Source: a gamma proteobacterium HTCC5015 (GTDB lineage Bacteria; Pseudomonadota; Gammaproteobacteria; HTCC5015). Taken from it: a stretch of DNA of 64,000 nt. The translations under genes and the position numbers were made by a program. The notes beneath the pieces are model-generated. The model searched no databases and was not told the origin of the DNA. It was given only the letters and a program-made list of their open reading frames with translations. This document shows, in pieces, positions 17,926-27,983 of this stretch; position 1 is the stretch's first letter; each line of letters starts with the position of its first letter. Location: assembly GCA_000155715.1 (NCBI GenBank), contig DS990605.1, positions 1,284 through 65,283 on the forward strand, given 5' to 3'.

Positions 17926-19968
17926 ATGAGCGACCGCCGTCGAATTCTGATGACCTCCGCCCTGCCCTACGCCAACGGCTCTATTCACTTAGGCCATATG
18001 GTGGAGTACATCCAAACCGACATCTGGTCGCGCTATCAAAAACTGCGCGGTCACGAGTGCTACTACGTCTGCGCCGACGACGCCCACGGCACGCCGATTA
18101 TGCTCAAAGCACAGAGTGAAGGCGTTACCCCCGAGCAACTCATCGAAAAAATAGGCCAAGAGCACCGCGCCGACTTTGCCGATTTCAATATTGGCTTCGA
18201 CCACTACCATGTCACACACTCTCCCGAGAACCGTGAACTGTCGTCACAGATCTACCTCGCGCTGCGCGAGGCGGGCCATATTCACAGCCGCGTCATCGAG
18301 CAGGCCTACGACCCCGAAGCCAAAATGTTTTTGCCCGATCGCTTTATCAAAGGCGATTGCCCCAAGTGCGGCAGTGACGATCAGTACGGTGACTCCTGTG
18401 AAAAATGCGGCGCCACCTACCAGCCCACCGAGTTAAAGAACCCGCACTCCGTGATCAGTGGCGCCACGCCCATTACGAAAGAATCCGAACACTTTTTCTT
18501 TCAATTAAAAGATTTCGAAGCATTTTTACAGCAGTGGATGCAAGACAGCGACGTGCAAAGCGGTGTCGTCAACAAAATGAACGAGTGGTTCGAATCGGGA
18601 CTACAGGATTGGGACATCTCACGCGACGCACCCTACTTTGGCTTTGAAATTCCCGACGCACCCGGCAAGTATTTTTATGTCTGGCTCGACGCCCCCGTCG
18701 GCTACATGGCCAGCTTCCGAAAACTGTGCAGCGACCAAGGCATCGACTTCGACCAATTTTGGGCGGCCGACAGCGACGCCGAGCTGTATCATTTTATCGG
18801 TAAGGACATCGCGTATTTCCATACCTTGTTTTGGCCCGCCATGCTCAAAGGCGCAGGGTTCCGCCCACCGAGCGGCGTCTTTTGCCACGGCTTTTTGACC
18901 GTCGACGGCCAGAAAATGTCGAAATCCCGCGGCACCTTTATCAAGGCTCGCACCTACCTCGACCACTTAAGCCCCGAGTACTTGCGCTACTACTTTGCCG
19001 CCAAGCTCGGCGCGGGGCTCGAGGACATCGACCTCAGCCTTGAGGACTTCCGCCAACGCGTCAATTCCGATCTTGTCGGCAAGGTCATCAATATCGCCAG
19101 CCGCTGTGCCGGCTTTGTCAAAAAACTGGGAGAGGGGCAACTCAGTGCACAGCTAGGGCGCCAAGATCTATTCGATCAGGCCGCCAGCGCCAGTGCCAAC
19201 ATCGCCGACTTGTACGAAGCCCGCAACTATCGCGAGGCCATGCGACAAATCATGCATCTCGCCGATACTGCAAACACTTTTATCGCCGAAGCCGAGCCCT
19301 GGGTGCTCGCCAAACAAGAAGGCAAGCAGGATGATGTCGTCACCATTTGCAGTGATGGTATCAACTTGTTCCGCCAAATCATCGTCTATTTAAAACCTGT
19401 CCTGCCCGAACTGGCACGCGGCGTAGAACAATTTTTAAATATCGAGCCGCTGGCTTGGCAGGATGTGCAAACCCCCCTACTGGGCCACCGCATCAATAAG
19501 TTCAAGCCGTTGATGCAACGCATCGAACCCGAAAAAATAGAAGCCATGGTTGAAGCCTCGAAGGAAGACCTCAAAGCCGCTCAAGCCGCGCCGACAACTC
19601 CGCCCAAGGCAACAGGCCCTCTCGCCGATGATCCCATTGCCGAGACAATTGCCTTCGAGGACTTTGCCAAGCTCGACTTGCGCATTGCCCGCATTACCAA
19701 AGCGGAACATGTCGAGAAAGCCGATAAACTTTTGCAGCTGACACTGGATCTCGGCGGTGAAACGCGCAATGTATTTGCGGGCATTAAATCGGCCTACGAT
19801 CCCAGTGAACTCGAGGGAAAGCTGACCGTTATGGTGGCCAATCTAGCGCCGAGAAAAATGCGCTTCGGGGTGTCCGAAGGCATGGTGCTCGCTGCGGGGC
19901 CCGGCGGGAAGGACCTGTACATCCTCAACCCCGATGAGGGCGCGACACCTGGCATGCGGGTGAAATAG
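17926..19968 (+). CDS. metG: Methionine--tRNA ligase
   Basis: Charges both initiator and elongator tRNA-Met. From ATG 17926 ([20 protein letters not shown]) it is 680 aa; an in-frame ATG 12 codons earlier is less likely. The class I HIGH motif appears as HLGH, the zinc knuckle as CPKCG...CEKCG, the second signature as KMSKS in [11 protein letters not shown], and the C-terminal OB-fold tRNA-binding domain (about 575-680) is present, so this is the long dimeric form. Upstream 170 bases hold no recognised leader element. Confidence 0.97.
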   Translation: MSDRRRILMTSALPYANGSIHLGHMVEYIQTDIWSRYQKLRGHECYYVCADDAHGTPIMLKAQSEGVTPEQLIEKIGQEHRADFADFNIGFDHYHVTHSPENRELSSQIYLALREAGHIHSRVIEQAYDPEAKMFLPDRFIKGDCPKCGSDDQYGDSCEKCGATYQPTELKNPHSVISGATPITKESEHFFFQLKDFEAFLQQWMQDSDVQSGVVNKMNEWFESGLQDWDISRDAPYFGFEIPDAPGKYFYVWLDAPVGYMASFRKLCSDQGIDFDQFWAADSDAELYHFIGKDIAYFHTLFWPAMLKGAGFRPPSGVFCHGFLTVDGQKMSKSRGTFIKARTYLDHLSPEYLRYYFAAKLGAGLEDIDLSLEDFRQRVNSDLVGKVINIASRCAGFVKKLGEGQLSAQLGRQDLFDQAASASANIADLYEARNYREAMRQIMHLADTANTFIAEAEPWVLAKQEGKQDDVVTICSDGINLFRQIIVYLKPVLPELARGVEQFLNIEPLAWQDVQTPLLGHRINKFKPLMQRIEPEKIEAMVEASKEDLKAAQAAPTTPPKATGPLADDPIAETIAFEDFAKLDLRIARITKAEHVEKADKLLQLTLDLGGETRNVFAGIKSAYDPSELEGKLTVMVANLAPRKMRFGVSEGMVLAAGPGGKDLYILNPDEGATPGMRVK

Positions 19969-21114
19969 TTGAAAGACGCTTCGGGAAAAAATTGGTGGGA
20001 AACACGACCCGCCATTGCCTCCACACCCGATGAGTCATGGTCGTGGCGACAGCACCTCGGAATTGCCATTTCGCGCTGTGTCGATCAAATTATTGTTTTA
20101 TTCATCGCCACACTCACCACCTTGCTGGCTCTACCTCTGAGCATGAGACCCAGCATTCTAAAGCGCGACCGCGACGAGCGGGCATTTTACTGCGATCTCG
20201 CCGAGCGCGGCGACGCCGACACGTTTTATCTAAAGCCCGTGGGCGCGCCCGAGGTTCAAATGAAAAGCATTGGCCCACATCGCTTTTTGTTGCGCTTTAA
20301 CAGCCAGTTTCAAGCGGTCAATCCCGCGCTGCGCGCCCAGTACCAACGCCACAGCAAAAACGCGACGGCTCACGCCCAGTACTGGTGCCACGGCGATCGA
20401 CCACGCCCCACCCTGTGCGTGATTCACGGCTTTATGCTCGATGCCTACAGCGTCAATAGCCGATTATTTTCCCTCGAGTGGTTTTATCGTCAGGGCTACG
20501 ACATTCTGCTTTACACACTGCCCTTCCACGGCTATCGGCAGGGCCTGCTCTCTCCCTTCTCGGGGCACGGCTATTTCGCCCACGGCCCACTGCATGTGAA
20601 CGAGAGCTTCGCACAAGCCGTTTTCGATTTCCGTCACCTGCTGAATTGGCTAGAAGAGCGGGGCACACCCCAGTTTGGCGTCACTGGCATCTCCCTCGGT
20701 GGCTATACAACCGCTCTACTCGCCAGTGTCGAAAAGCGGCTCAGCTTTGCCGCCCCCATTGTACCGCCTTGCAACTTGGTGGATGTCGCCTACCGCTGGT
20801 TTCCCCTCGGCCTACTGCTAAAATTCCTTATGAAGCTGATCGGTATCGGCCGCAGTGAAGCGCGACACACACTGGCGGTAACCTCACCGCTGACCTGGTC
20901 ACCCGCGATCCCCAGTGATCGGCTCCTCATTGTTGCGGCACCCGGAGACGCCATTACCTACCCCGACCATCACTACACACTGCACCGCCACTGGCGGGGC
21001 TCTCAGTGGATCAGCTACCCCGGCGGGCATCTACTGCACTTCGGCAAGCGCCGCTACATCAAAGCACTGCGGGAACTGATGGCGCGAGCGGACTTTGACC
21101 CACCCGCTGAGTAA
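19969..21114 (+). CDS. Alpha/beta hydrolase of unknown substrate
   Basis: 381 aa from a TTG that directly abuts the metG stop; a later ATG at MRPSILKRD would remove the first membrane segment, so the start is uncertain. One hydrophobic segment (about residues 38-58) precedes a hydrolase fold: oxyanion region VIHGFMLDAYS, nucleophile S242 in TGISLGGY, an Asp in VAAPGDAITYP and the His in YPGGHLLHF. It resembles DUF2048/abhydrolase-18-type proteins. Esterase or lipase activity is plausible, not shown. Converges on the diguanylate cyclase with one base between the stops. Confidence 0.8.
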   Translation: MKDASGKNWWETRPAIASTPDESWSWRQHLGIAISRCVDQIIVLFIATLTTLLALPLSMRPSILKRDRDERAFYCDLAERGDADTFYLKPVGAPEVQMKSIGPHRFLLRFNSQFQAVNPALRAQYQRHSKNATAHAQYWCHGDRPRPTLCVIHGFMLDAYSVNSRLFSLEWFYRQGYDILLYTLPFHGYRQGLLSPFSGHGYFAHGPLHVNESFAQAVFDFRHLLNWLEERGTPQFGVTGISLGGYTTALLASVEKRLSFAAPIVPPCNLVDVAYRWFPLGLLLKFLMKLIGIGRSEARHTLAVTSPLTWSPAIPSDRLLIVAAPGDAITYPDHHYTLHRHWRGSQWISYPGGHLLHFGKRRYIKALRELMARADFDPPAE

Positions 21115-21115
21115 A

Positions 21116-22933
21116 CTATTCAACCGATTCGGGTTGTGACGAGTCGAGAGCCAATCTGACACAATTGCGGCCCGCCGATTTAGCACTGTACAGCGCCTCG
21201 TCCGCCGCCTCGACTAAGGCCTTGCCGCTGTCGCTCGCGCAGTAGGTCAACTCACTGACACCGATACTGATAGTCACAGGCACACGCTGCCCCGACACGG
21301 TAAAATCGAGATTCTCCACCGCAGCGCGAATGCGCTCGGCAATAATCTGAGCGCCATCGAGCGGCGTGTCAGGCAACAAAACGCAAAACTCCTCGCCACC
21401 ATAACGGCCTACTACGTCAGAGGGACGCTGCGCCGTAGAGGCAATCACGCCCGCTACCGCTTTCAAACAGGCGTCACCCACTTGGTGCCCGTGGGTGTCA
21501 TTAAAGGCCTTAAAGCGATCGATATCCATCATCATGGCCGACAGAGGCGCACCAGTGCGGCAAGTACGCTTGACCTCCATCGCCAGCAATTCGTCCAAAC
21601 TGCGGCGGTTATTTAAACCGGTGAGAGAGTCCGTATTACTAAGTTTTTCCAGCTTTTCATTGGCCTCGCGCAGAGCGCTCGTGCGCTCCTTGACCCGCTC
21701 CTCCAGCAACTCGACCGATTCGCGCTGAACACGCAATGCCTCGGCTTGAGCGTGGTAGCGCTTATTTTTTTCATCGTTCAAACGCACCGCCAGTGCGGCG
21801 GACAAGACCACGGTGCCGACCCCGGTACCGAACAGCATTGAGTACTCTGTAATCATATTGCTGGGCAGTACATCAAATTTATTCAAGGCAACGAGAATCG
21901 CGCCCAACATAAAGAGCGACCACGAATAAAGATAAAAGCGCGCCACACCGTAGCCTTCAACCTGCCGGTAAAATCCGGCAAACAAACCCATAACGCACGC
22001 CAGAATCGTGCAAATAATTAACACGCGAATCACATAGAAATAGGGCAAGAACAAAGAGGCCACCACCAACCCCGAAGCCGCCCACAAAATGATTTTGACT
22101 ATACGGCTCGATTTGGGGTGTGTGTGGGGGTAAATACGCAGAAAATCCCTAGCGAACAACAAGCTAAAGATGATGGTAAAGGCAATTCCCTGAAGCAGAA
22201 TGCGATCATTTAAACCGCCCCAACGGCTCCACAAATACTGGTAACCCAAACCGTTGAGCGCCACCATAAAAAGCAACAAACTCAACACATAACCCACGTA
22301 GTGCAGATACACCGTCTCGCGCACGGCAAAATACACAAAGATGTTGTAAAGCCCCATAATAATCAGCATGCCGTAAAGCACACCGAGAGCCATGATCTTT
22401 TGCTGGTCGTATTCAAAAAAGGACTCTAAATCCCACAGGCGAAAACTAAACTGAACCGCACTGGTCGTTTGAATGCGCATATAGAGCGTATGTTCGCCCG
22501 TGTTATGAGGGACGGGGAATAGAAAGTTGCGGTGGTCCACTGGCCGCTGATTGAACGGCTTTTGGTCACCGAGTTGATATTCCTCTACGACTTCGCCCTG
22601 TGACACCCAGTAAACGTCAACATGATCTAGCAAGGGATAATCGACTTCGATCCAGCGATCGAGATCGGAGGGCGAGGCCTGCCAGCGGAACCAAAAATTG
22701 CCGTCGCTATACCCCTGGTTAAGCCCGCCGCTTTTCGAGTAGCTACATTGCTGCCACTGCGCATCGGGCAGCGCTTTAATCGCCTCCACACTCAACAGTT
22801 CGCGCGCAGGTGGCAAACAATCCATCTGCTCGACAAGGCTGTCGTCAATTGGCTGGTGAATCTGAAAAGCGTGGGCCTGCGGAAGACACAGCAGCCCGAG
22901 CACTAGCACCCCGATACAGGCAAAATACTTCAC
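21116..22933 (-). CDS. Diguanylate cyclase with 7TMR-DISM sensor
   Basis: 605 aa. A signal peptide ends near residue 22, followed by a periplasmic carbohydrate-binding-like 7TMR-DISMED2 domain (about 40-175), seven membrane helices (about 180-395), a short coiled coil and a GGDEF domain (about 440-595). The active-site loop reads GGEEF, and the substrate-binding DIDRFKAFNDTHGHQVGD motif is intact, so c-di-GMP synthesis is expected. No RxxD inhibitory site is evident immediately before GGEEF (it reads DVVGRYGGEEF). It probably senses an extracellular ligand. Long AT-rich space separates it from divergent rnf. Confidence 0.92.
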   Translation of the reverse strand: MKYFACIGVLVLGLLCLPQAHAFQIHQPIDDSLVEQMDCLPPARELLSVEAIKALPDAQWQQCSYSKSGGLNQGYSDGNFWFRWQASPSDLDRWIEVDYPLLDHVDVYWVSQGEVVEEYQLGDQKPFNQRPVDHRNFLFPVPHNTGEHTLYMRIQTTSAVQFSFRLWDLESFFEYDQQKIMALGVLYGMLIIMGLYNIFVYFAVRETVYLHYVGYVLSLLLFMVALNGLGYQYLWSRWGGLNDRILLQGIAFTIIFSLLFARDFLRIYPHTHPKSSRIVKIILWAASGLVVASLFLPYFYVIRVLIICTILACVMGLFAGFYRQVEGYGVARFYLYSWSLFMLGAILVALNKFDVLPSNMITEYSMLFGTGVGTVVLSAALAVRLNDEKNKRYHAQAEALRVQRESVELLEERVKERTSALREANEKLEKLSNTDSLTGLNNRRSLDELLAMEVKRTCRTGAPLSAMMMDIDRFKAFNDTHGHQVGDACLKAVAGVIASTAQRPSDVVGRYGGEEFCVLLPDTPLDGAQIIAERIRAAVENLDFTVSGQRVPVTISIGVSELTYCASDSGKALVEAADEALYSAKSAGRNCVRLALDSSQPESVE

Positions 22934-23302
22934 GGTACATCCCCAAAATTGCGCATATCACGCAGTTTTATAGTTATGCCTTCACTGTAGTGTGATTTGA
23001 CTCCCAACACGCCCCTCTTCCCCCCAGACGCGGCAATTTTTCCGACAGAACCTCATAATTCTCTGATTTTCCATGGAGCAGCCTCCATTTTTTCGGCGGC
23101 GAAAATGACAAGGTTTTCCGTTAAATGCTAGCGTTTGTCGTCAAAACCCCTAGCAAAAAGCTTTTTGCTATATCAAAACACCCTCTAATAACAAAAAGCT
23201 ATATTGAGAAAATATTATATAAGGAAGAAAAAGCCTAAAAGGATTAGAATACTCACTACGTTTTACAACCAGCACACAAGCGACACAACACAGTAATCAT
23301 CT
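22934..23302. promoter_or_regulatory. AT-rich divergent intergenic region upstream of rnf
   Basis: 369 bases between the diguanylate cyclase and rnfA without a gene. The rnf-proximal half is far more AT-rich than the surroundings. It carries a perfect palindrome at 23151-23170 (arms TAGCAAAAAG and CTTTTTGCTA) and a related half-site at about 23200-23212 (ACAAAAAGCTATA). Promoters for both flanking genes must lie here; I cannot choose -35/-10 boxes with confidence. Confidence 0.6.
23151..23170. promoter_or_regulatory. Perfect 20-bp palindrome, candidate operator for rnf
   Basis: TAGCAAAAAG followed by its exact reverse complement CTTTTTGCTA. There is no T-run after it, so it does not look like a terminator. 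A degenerate half-site recurs about 45 bases closer to rnfA. The pattern suits a homodimeric regulator; which one is unknown. Confidence 0.5.
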
Positions 23303-23899
23303 ATGTTCAGCGACTTACTTGTCAGCTACGGCTTAATTTTGCTTGGCACCATTTTGGTGAACAACTTTGTGTTGGTTCAGTTTTTGGGCCTGTGCCCCTT
23401 TATGGGGGTGTCCAAAAAGCTAGAAACCGCTACGGGCATGGCGCTGGCCACCGCCTTTGTGCTTACCCTAGCCTCTGCCGCCAGCTGGGTTGTCGAAAAT
23501 TCCATTTTGCAACCGCTCGATTTGGTTTATCTGCGCACACCCGCCTTTATTCTGATTATCGCAGTGCTGGTGCAATTCACTGAAATGTTTATGCACAAAA
23601 AGGCGCCGCTGCTCTACAACGTGCTGGGCATATTCTTACCCCTGATTACGACTAACTGCGCGGTATTGGGCGTGGCACTCCTCAACGTGCAAAAAGATCA
23701 CAGTTTTATGCAAGCTCTCGTCTATGGCTTTGGCGCCGCCGTCGGCTTTTGCTTGGTACTGGTTTTGTTCGCCGCCATGCGCGAGCGCCTCGAAGCGGCG
23801 GAAGTGCCCGCCGCTTTCAAGGGCGCACCGATAGCCATGATTACCGCGGGACTGATGTCACTGGCCTTTATGGGCTTTTCGGGATTAATTAGCCACTGA
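23303..23899 (+). CDS. rnfA: Electron transport complex subunit RnfA/RsxA
   Basis: Inner-membrane subunit of the Rnf/Rsx complex, which couples NADH:ferredoxin-type electron transfer to ion movement. 198 aa with six hydrophobic helices. Conserved [22 protein letters not shown] and [17 protein letters not shown] segments carry the cysteines that ligate the intramembrane Fe-S cluster with RnfE. First gene of a complete rnfABCDGE operon; its stop overlaps rnfB by one base (TGATG). Confidence 0.96.
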   Translation: MFSDLLVSYGLILLGTILVNNFVLVQFLGLCPFMGVSKKLETATGMALATAFVLTLASAASWVVENSILQPLDLVYLRTPAFILIIAVLVQFTEMFMHKKAPLLYNVLGIFLPLITTNCAVLGVALLNVQKDHSFMQALVYGFGAAVGFCLVLVLFAAMRERLEAAEVPAAFKGAPIAMITAGLMSLAFMGFSGLISH

Positions 23900-24501
23900 T
23901 GTTAAACGCACTTACCGACATATTGATCGCCATCGCTCCGCTGGCGGGCCTCGGCCTCGCCTTTGGCGCCTTGCTCGGCATATCCGCTATCCGCTTAAAA
24001 GTGGAGGGCAACCCCATTGTCGATCAAATCAACAACCTGCTGCCCCAAACTCAGTGTGGACAGTGCAGCTACCCTGGCTGCAAACCCTATGCCGAAGCCA
24101 TTGCCGCCGATGAGGCGGACATCAACCAGTGTCCTCCCGGTGGTGAAAGCACCGTTCAAGCGCTCGCCGATTTGCTGGGCAAAGAGCCCAAGCCGCTAGA
24201 TGCCGAAGAGCGCCCACCCTCGGTGGCCGTCATCGAAGAAGAGGGCTGCATTGGCTGCACACTGTGCATTCAAGCTTGCCCCGTAGACGCAATTCTCGGT
24301 GCCGCCAAGCAAATGCACACGGTGATTACCGACGAGTGCACAGGCTGCGAGCTGTGCGTTGAGCCCTGCCCCGTGGATGTCATCACCATGGAAGACATTC
24401 AGCCGACCACGCAGACGTGGAAGTGGCCTCTGCCCGCCCAGCGCGCGATTATCCCGCTGATTGAAGAGGGTTCTGTGGTCGATCAAAGTAAGGTGCACTA
24501 G
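23899..24501 (+). CDS. rnfB: Electron transport complex subunit RnfB/RsxB
   Basis: 200 aa ferredoxin-like subunit. An N-terminal membrane helix (about residues 7-30) anchors it, followed by the Fe-S domain with [16 protein letters not shown] (residues ~51-66) and two [4Fe-4S] ferredoxin motifs, [16 protein letters not shown] and [16 protein letters not shown]. It is the entry or exit point for electrons to soluble ferredoxin-like partners. Translationally coupled to rnfA and directly adjoining rnfC. Confidence 0.96.
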   Translation: MLNALTDILIAIAPLAGLGLAFGALLGISAIRLKVEGNPIVDQINNLLPQTQCGQCSYPGCKPYAEAIAADEADINQCPPGGESTVQALADLLGKEPKPLDAEERPPSVAVIEEEGCIGCTLCIQACPVDAILGAAKQMHTVITDECTGCELCVEPCPVDVITMEDIQPTTQTWKWPLPAQRAIIPLIEEGSVVDQSKVH

Positions 24502-26946
24502 ATGGAATCCAAACCTACAACGATTCCCGTCAGCCCCAACCTTCATCGATTCCACGGCGGGCTTCACTTGCCCACCCAAAAAGACATGTCGGTAGCCGAG
24601 CCGCTATCCGTGGCCAGTCTACCCGAGCAGCTGATACTGCCGCTTCAACAGCACATTGGGCAAAATGCAGACCCTATCGTCTCTCGCGGGGATCGGGTAC
24701 TCAAAGGCCAGATGGTCGCCAAGGCGCCCGCCTATGTCAGCGCCCCCATTCACGCGCCGACATCGGGTACTATCCGCGAAATCGGTCCCATGCCCGTACC
24801 GCACCCCTCGGGCCTGACCGCGCCCTGCTTGGTCATCGAGCCCGATGGCAAAGACGAGTGGATTGAACTCAAGCCCGTCGCAGACTACACCCAGCTCGAC
24901 CCCATCAGCTTGCGCAACCGTATTCGCGAAGCGGGCATCGTCGGCTTAGGCGGCGCCGCATTCCCCAGTGCGGTCAAACTCAACCCTGGTCCCAGCCGAA
25001 AAATTCACACGCTGGTGATTAACGGCGCCGAGTGCGAACCCTATATCACCTGCGACCAAACTCTGATGAGCGAGCGTGCCGACCAAGTCGTTCAAGGCAT
25101 ACAAATTGCCATGCACGCTCTGGGCGTCGAACGCTGCTGGATTGCCATCGAAGACAGCATGCCCACGGCCCACGAGGGTTTAAGCCAAGCCATAGCACAG
25201 TGCGGCGATACGAAAATCGAAATAAAAGTTGTGCCCACGATCTACCCCACGGGCGGCGAGAAGCAGCTACTCAAAGTGCTGACGGGACAAGAAGTGCCCA
25301 GCAATGGCCTGCCCTCGGAAATTGGCGTGGTATGCCACAACCCCGGCACCATTGTCGCCATGTATCGCGCAATCGCGTTTGGCGAGCCTCTCATTTCGCG
25401 CATCGTCACCATCACCGGCCAAGGCATCGCCTCGCCGCGCAATATCGAAGCGCTGTTTGGCACGCCGATTGCCCATCTCGTCGCCGAGGCGGGAGGTTAT
25501 CAAAAAGGCGTCGAGCGTCTCATCATGGGCGGTCCCATGATGGGCTTTGCTCTGCACACCGACGAGCTGCCCATCGTCAAGGCCACGAACTGCATACTGG
25601 CCGGCCAAGCCGGAGAGATCGCCGATCCCGGTCACGCCGACCCCTGCATTCGCTGTGGGGCCTGCGCCGATGCCTGTCCCGCCGACCTACTACCTCAGCA
25701 ACTCTACTGGTACAGCAAGAGTCGCGAGTTTGAGCGCGCCCAGGATGAGTACAATCTGTTCGACTGCATCGAATGTGGCTGCTGCTCCTATGTCTGCCCC
25801 AGCCACATCCCACTGGTGCAGTACTACCGCTTTGCCAAAACGGAAATTCGCAACGCCGAAGTCGAAAAGCGCAAAGCCGAGCACGCCAAAGAGCGACACG
25901 ATTTCCGACTCGAGCGACTCGAACGCGAGCAACAGGAAAAAGCCGAGGCCATGCGGCGCAAGAAGGAGGAGATCGCCCGCAAGAAAGCCGACGCCAACAA
26001 AGCGGCCAGCAGCGACAAGCCCGAACAAGACGCGATTGCTGCAGCGGTCGCGCGCTCTGAAGCGCGCAAGGCGGAAAAGGCCAAGCAGCGGGCGGGAACC
26101 CGTACTGACAACAATGCAGCCAACGACGCCAAGCAAGCGGCCATCGCCGCCGCCAAGGCTCGCGCCAAAGCCAATACCGAAGGCAGCGACTCGGCCAAAA
26201 GCCAAGCCGAAGCGGCCAAACAGGCCGCCATTGAAGCGGCCAAAAAACGCGCGCAACAACAGGCTCAACCCAGCGCATCGGATAAAAGCGCGGACGACGC
26301 TCGCAAGTCCGCGATAGAGGCCGCCAAAGCGCGAGCGCAGGCCAAGCAATCGGCAAACCAACGCGATAGTGCTGGCGCCAGCAATAAACAGAACGCTATC
26401 GAAGCGGCGAAGCAGCGCGCACTCGCCAAGCAATCGAGCGCACAAGAAGCGCCCGAAGGCGAATCGAAAGCCACAGATCCCAAACAGGCCGCCATTGCCG
26501 CTGCCAAGGCTCGCGCGCTCGCTAAACAACAAGGCGAAGCGGCCAACACCGCCGCAGAGTCGCAAGCGGGCGACGACCCCAAAAAAGCCGCGATTGAAGC
26601 CGCTAAAAAGCGGGCGCTAGAAAAGCAATCGAAAGCGTCAGAAACTGACACAAACGAAGAGAAACCTGTCGATCCGAAAAAAGCGGCGATTGAAGCGGCC
26701 AAACAGCGAGCACTCGCTAAACAAAGCGGTTCGAATACCGCCAGCGATGACGCACCCGCCAACTCTAAGCAGGCGGCCATCGAGGCAGCTAAGACCAGAG
26801 CACTGGCCAAACAACAGGACAACGGAGACGAGGCGAGCGAGCCAAGTTCAGCAACGGATCCCAAGCAAGCCGCGATTGAGGCAGCGAAGCAGCGAGCGCT
26901 GGCCCGCGCCCGTGACAAATCACAACAAGGGAGCGACGATTCGTGA
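24502..26946 (+). CDS. rnfC: Electron transport complex subunit RnfC/RsxC with long repeat tail
   Basis: 814 aa. The first ~450 residues are the conserved RnfC core: the NADH/FMN-binding GLGGAAFPSAVKL region, the SLBB part, and two [4Fe-4S] motifs CIRCGACADACPADLLPQQL and CIECGCCSYVCPS. After about residue 450 comes a charged coiled-coil (DFRLERLEREQQEKAEAMRR) and then nine imperfect copies of an AIEAAKxRALAKQ unit up to the C-terminus, far longer than minimal RnfC. Ala/Lys-rich RnfC tails are known in gammaproteobacteria. The start codon abuts the rnfB stop; the stop overlaps rnfD (GTGA). Confidence 0.95.
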   Translation: MESKPTTIPVSPNLHRFHGGLHLPTQKDMSVAEPLSVASLPEQLILPLQQHIGQNADPIVSRGDRVLKGQMVAKAPAYVSAPIHAPTSGTIREIGPMPVPHPSGLTAPCLVIEPDGKDEWIELKPVADYTQLDPISLRNRIREAGIVGLGGAAFPSAVKLNPGPSRKIHTLVINGAECEPYITCDQTLMSERADQVVQGIQIAMHALGVERCWIAIEDSMPTAHEGLSQAIAQCGDTKIEIKVVPTIYPTGGEKQLLKVLTGQEVPSNGLPSEIGVVCHNPGTIVAMYRAIAFGEPLISRIVTITGQGIASPRNIEALFGTPIAHLVAEAGGYQKGVERLIMGGPMMGFALHTDELPIVKATNCILAGQAGEIADPGHADPCIRCGACADACPADLLPQQLYWYSKSREFERAQDEYNLFDCIECGCCSYVCPSHIPLVQYYRFAKTEIRNAEVEKRKAEHAKERHDFRLERLEREQQEKAEAMRRKKEEIARKKADANKAASSDKPEQDAIAAAVARSEARKAEKAKQRAGTRTDNNAANDAKQAAIAAAKARAKANTEGSDSAKSQAEAAKQAAIEAAKKRAQQQAQPSASDKSADDARKSAIEAAKARAQAKQSANQRDSAGASNKQNAIEAAKQRALAKQSSAQEAPEGESKATDPKQAAIAAAKARALAKQQGEAANTAAESQAGDDPKKAAIEAAKKRALEKQSKASETDTNEEKPVDPKKAAIEAAKQRALAKQSGSNTASDDAPANSKQAAIEAAKTRALAKQQDNGDEASEPSSATDPKQAAIEAAKQRALARARDKSQQGSDDS
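26130..26935 (+). repeat. Coding repeat array in rnfC tail
   Basis: Nine diverged units in the reading frame of rnfC, each carrying a core like KQAAIEAAKQRALAKQ, separated by variable Ser/Asp/Glu-rich spacers of roughly 10-20 residues. The protein motif is kept far better than the DNA, which suggests selection on the helix rather than recent duplication. Confidence 0.85.
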
Positions 26947-27983
26947 AGTTCCAAACCGTGAGTTCGCCCCATAAACTGGGCCAAACCAGCGTGAGTCGCG
27001 TCATGCTAAAAGTGTTGGCCGCACTGATCCCCGGTACGGCGGTCGCTACCGCATTTTTCGGCTGGGGCGTAATTAGCAACATCGTGCTCGCCGTCGGCTT
27101 TGCCCTCGCTGCCGAGGCCGCCATGCTGCTCATGACCCAGCGTCCCGTATTGCGCTCACTGTGCGACTTAAGCGCCGTGGTCACCGCTTGGCTTCTCGCC
27201 TTAGCCCTACCCGCCTACTCGCCATTTTGGCTGATTGCCGTCGGCATTATCTTTGCTATCGTTTTTGCCAAACAGCTCTACGGTGGGCTCGGCTACAACC
27301 CGTTTAATCCCGCAATGGTGGGTTATGTCGTGCTGCTGATTTCTTTCCCTGTGTATATGACTCAGTGGCCCGAGCCCACTCTGGGCCAGCCTCCACTCAG
27401 CATTGCCGAAACACTTCAATGGGTATTTGGCCAACGCAGTGATAGCACACTCGACGCGTTGACTGGCGCAACGGCGCTGGATTACAGCAAAATACAACTC
27501 GGCCAGGGCGCGACCCTGAATCAGATCCAGTCACACGCCGCCTTTGGACACCTCGGAGCGACCGCTTGGGAGTGGATTGCCGTGGCTTATGCGCTGGGCG
27601 GCGTTGCCCTCATCTTTCTGAGAGTCATGCCGTGGCACGCGCCCGTTGCTATGCTGGCGACACTATTTGGCCTAGCCAGCGTATTCCAGCTATTTGACGC
27701 CAGCCAATTTCACGGCGGCATTTTTCACAGCCTCAGCGGCGGCGTTATGTTGGGCGCTTTCTTTATTGTGACCGACCCCGTATCGGGCTGCACGAGCAAT
27801 CGCGGCCGCCTCTATTTTGGCGCGGGCGTCGGTGCTTTGGTTTTTATCATTCGCACTTGGGGCGGCTACCCCGACGGCGTCGCCTTTGCGGTGTTGTTGA
27901 TGAATATGGCGGCGCCCATGATTGACTACTACACCAAAACGCCCGTATTTGGCACTCAAACAAAGGGAGGTGAGCGTGGCTAA
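26943..27983 (+). CDS. rnfD: Electron transport complex subunit RnfD/RsxD
   Basis: 346 aa, about nine to ten membrane helices. The flavinylation motif is visible as LTGATALDYSK, where the Thr of TGAT accepts covalent FMN by ApbE. YNPFNPAMVGYVVLLISFP and SGCTSNRGRLYFG are typical family segments. GTG start overlapping the rnfC stop. Part of the membrane flavin path between RnfC and RnfA/E. Confidence 0.95.
   Translation: MKFQTVSSPHKLGQTSVSRVMLKVLAALIPGTAVATAFFGWGVISNIVLAVGFALAAEAAMLLMTQRPVLRSLCDLSAVVTAWLLALALPAYSPFWLIAVGIIFAIVFAKQLYGGLGYNPFNPAMVGYVVLLISFPVYMTQWPEPTLGQPPLSIAETLQWVFGQRSDSTLDALTGATALDYSKIQLGQGATLNQIQSHAAFGHLGATAWEWIAVAYALGGVALIFLRVMPWHAPVAMLATLFGLASVFQLFDASQFHGGIFHSLSGGVMLGAFFIVTDPVSGCTSNRGRLYFGAGVGALVFIIRTWGGYPDGVAFAVLLMNMAAPMIDYYTKTPVFGTQTKGGERG

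Noticed and set aside
25577-26984. Several long minus-strand frames (up to 291 residues) opposite rnfC
   Set aside because: They arise from the Ala/Lys-rich repeat tail of rnfC; the composition is a mirror of the repeats and they have no start signals.
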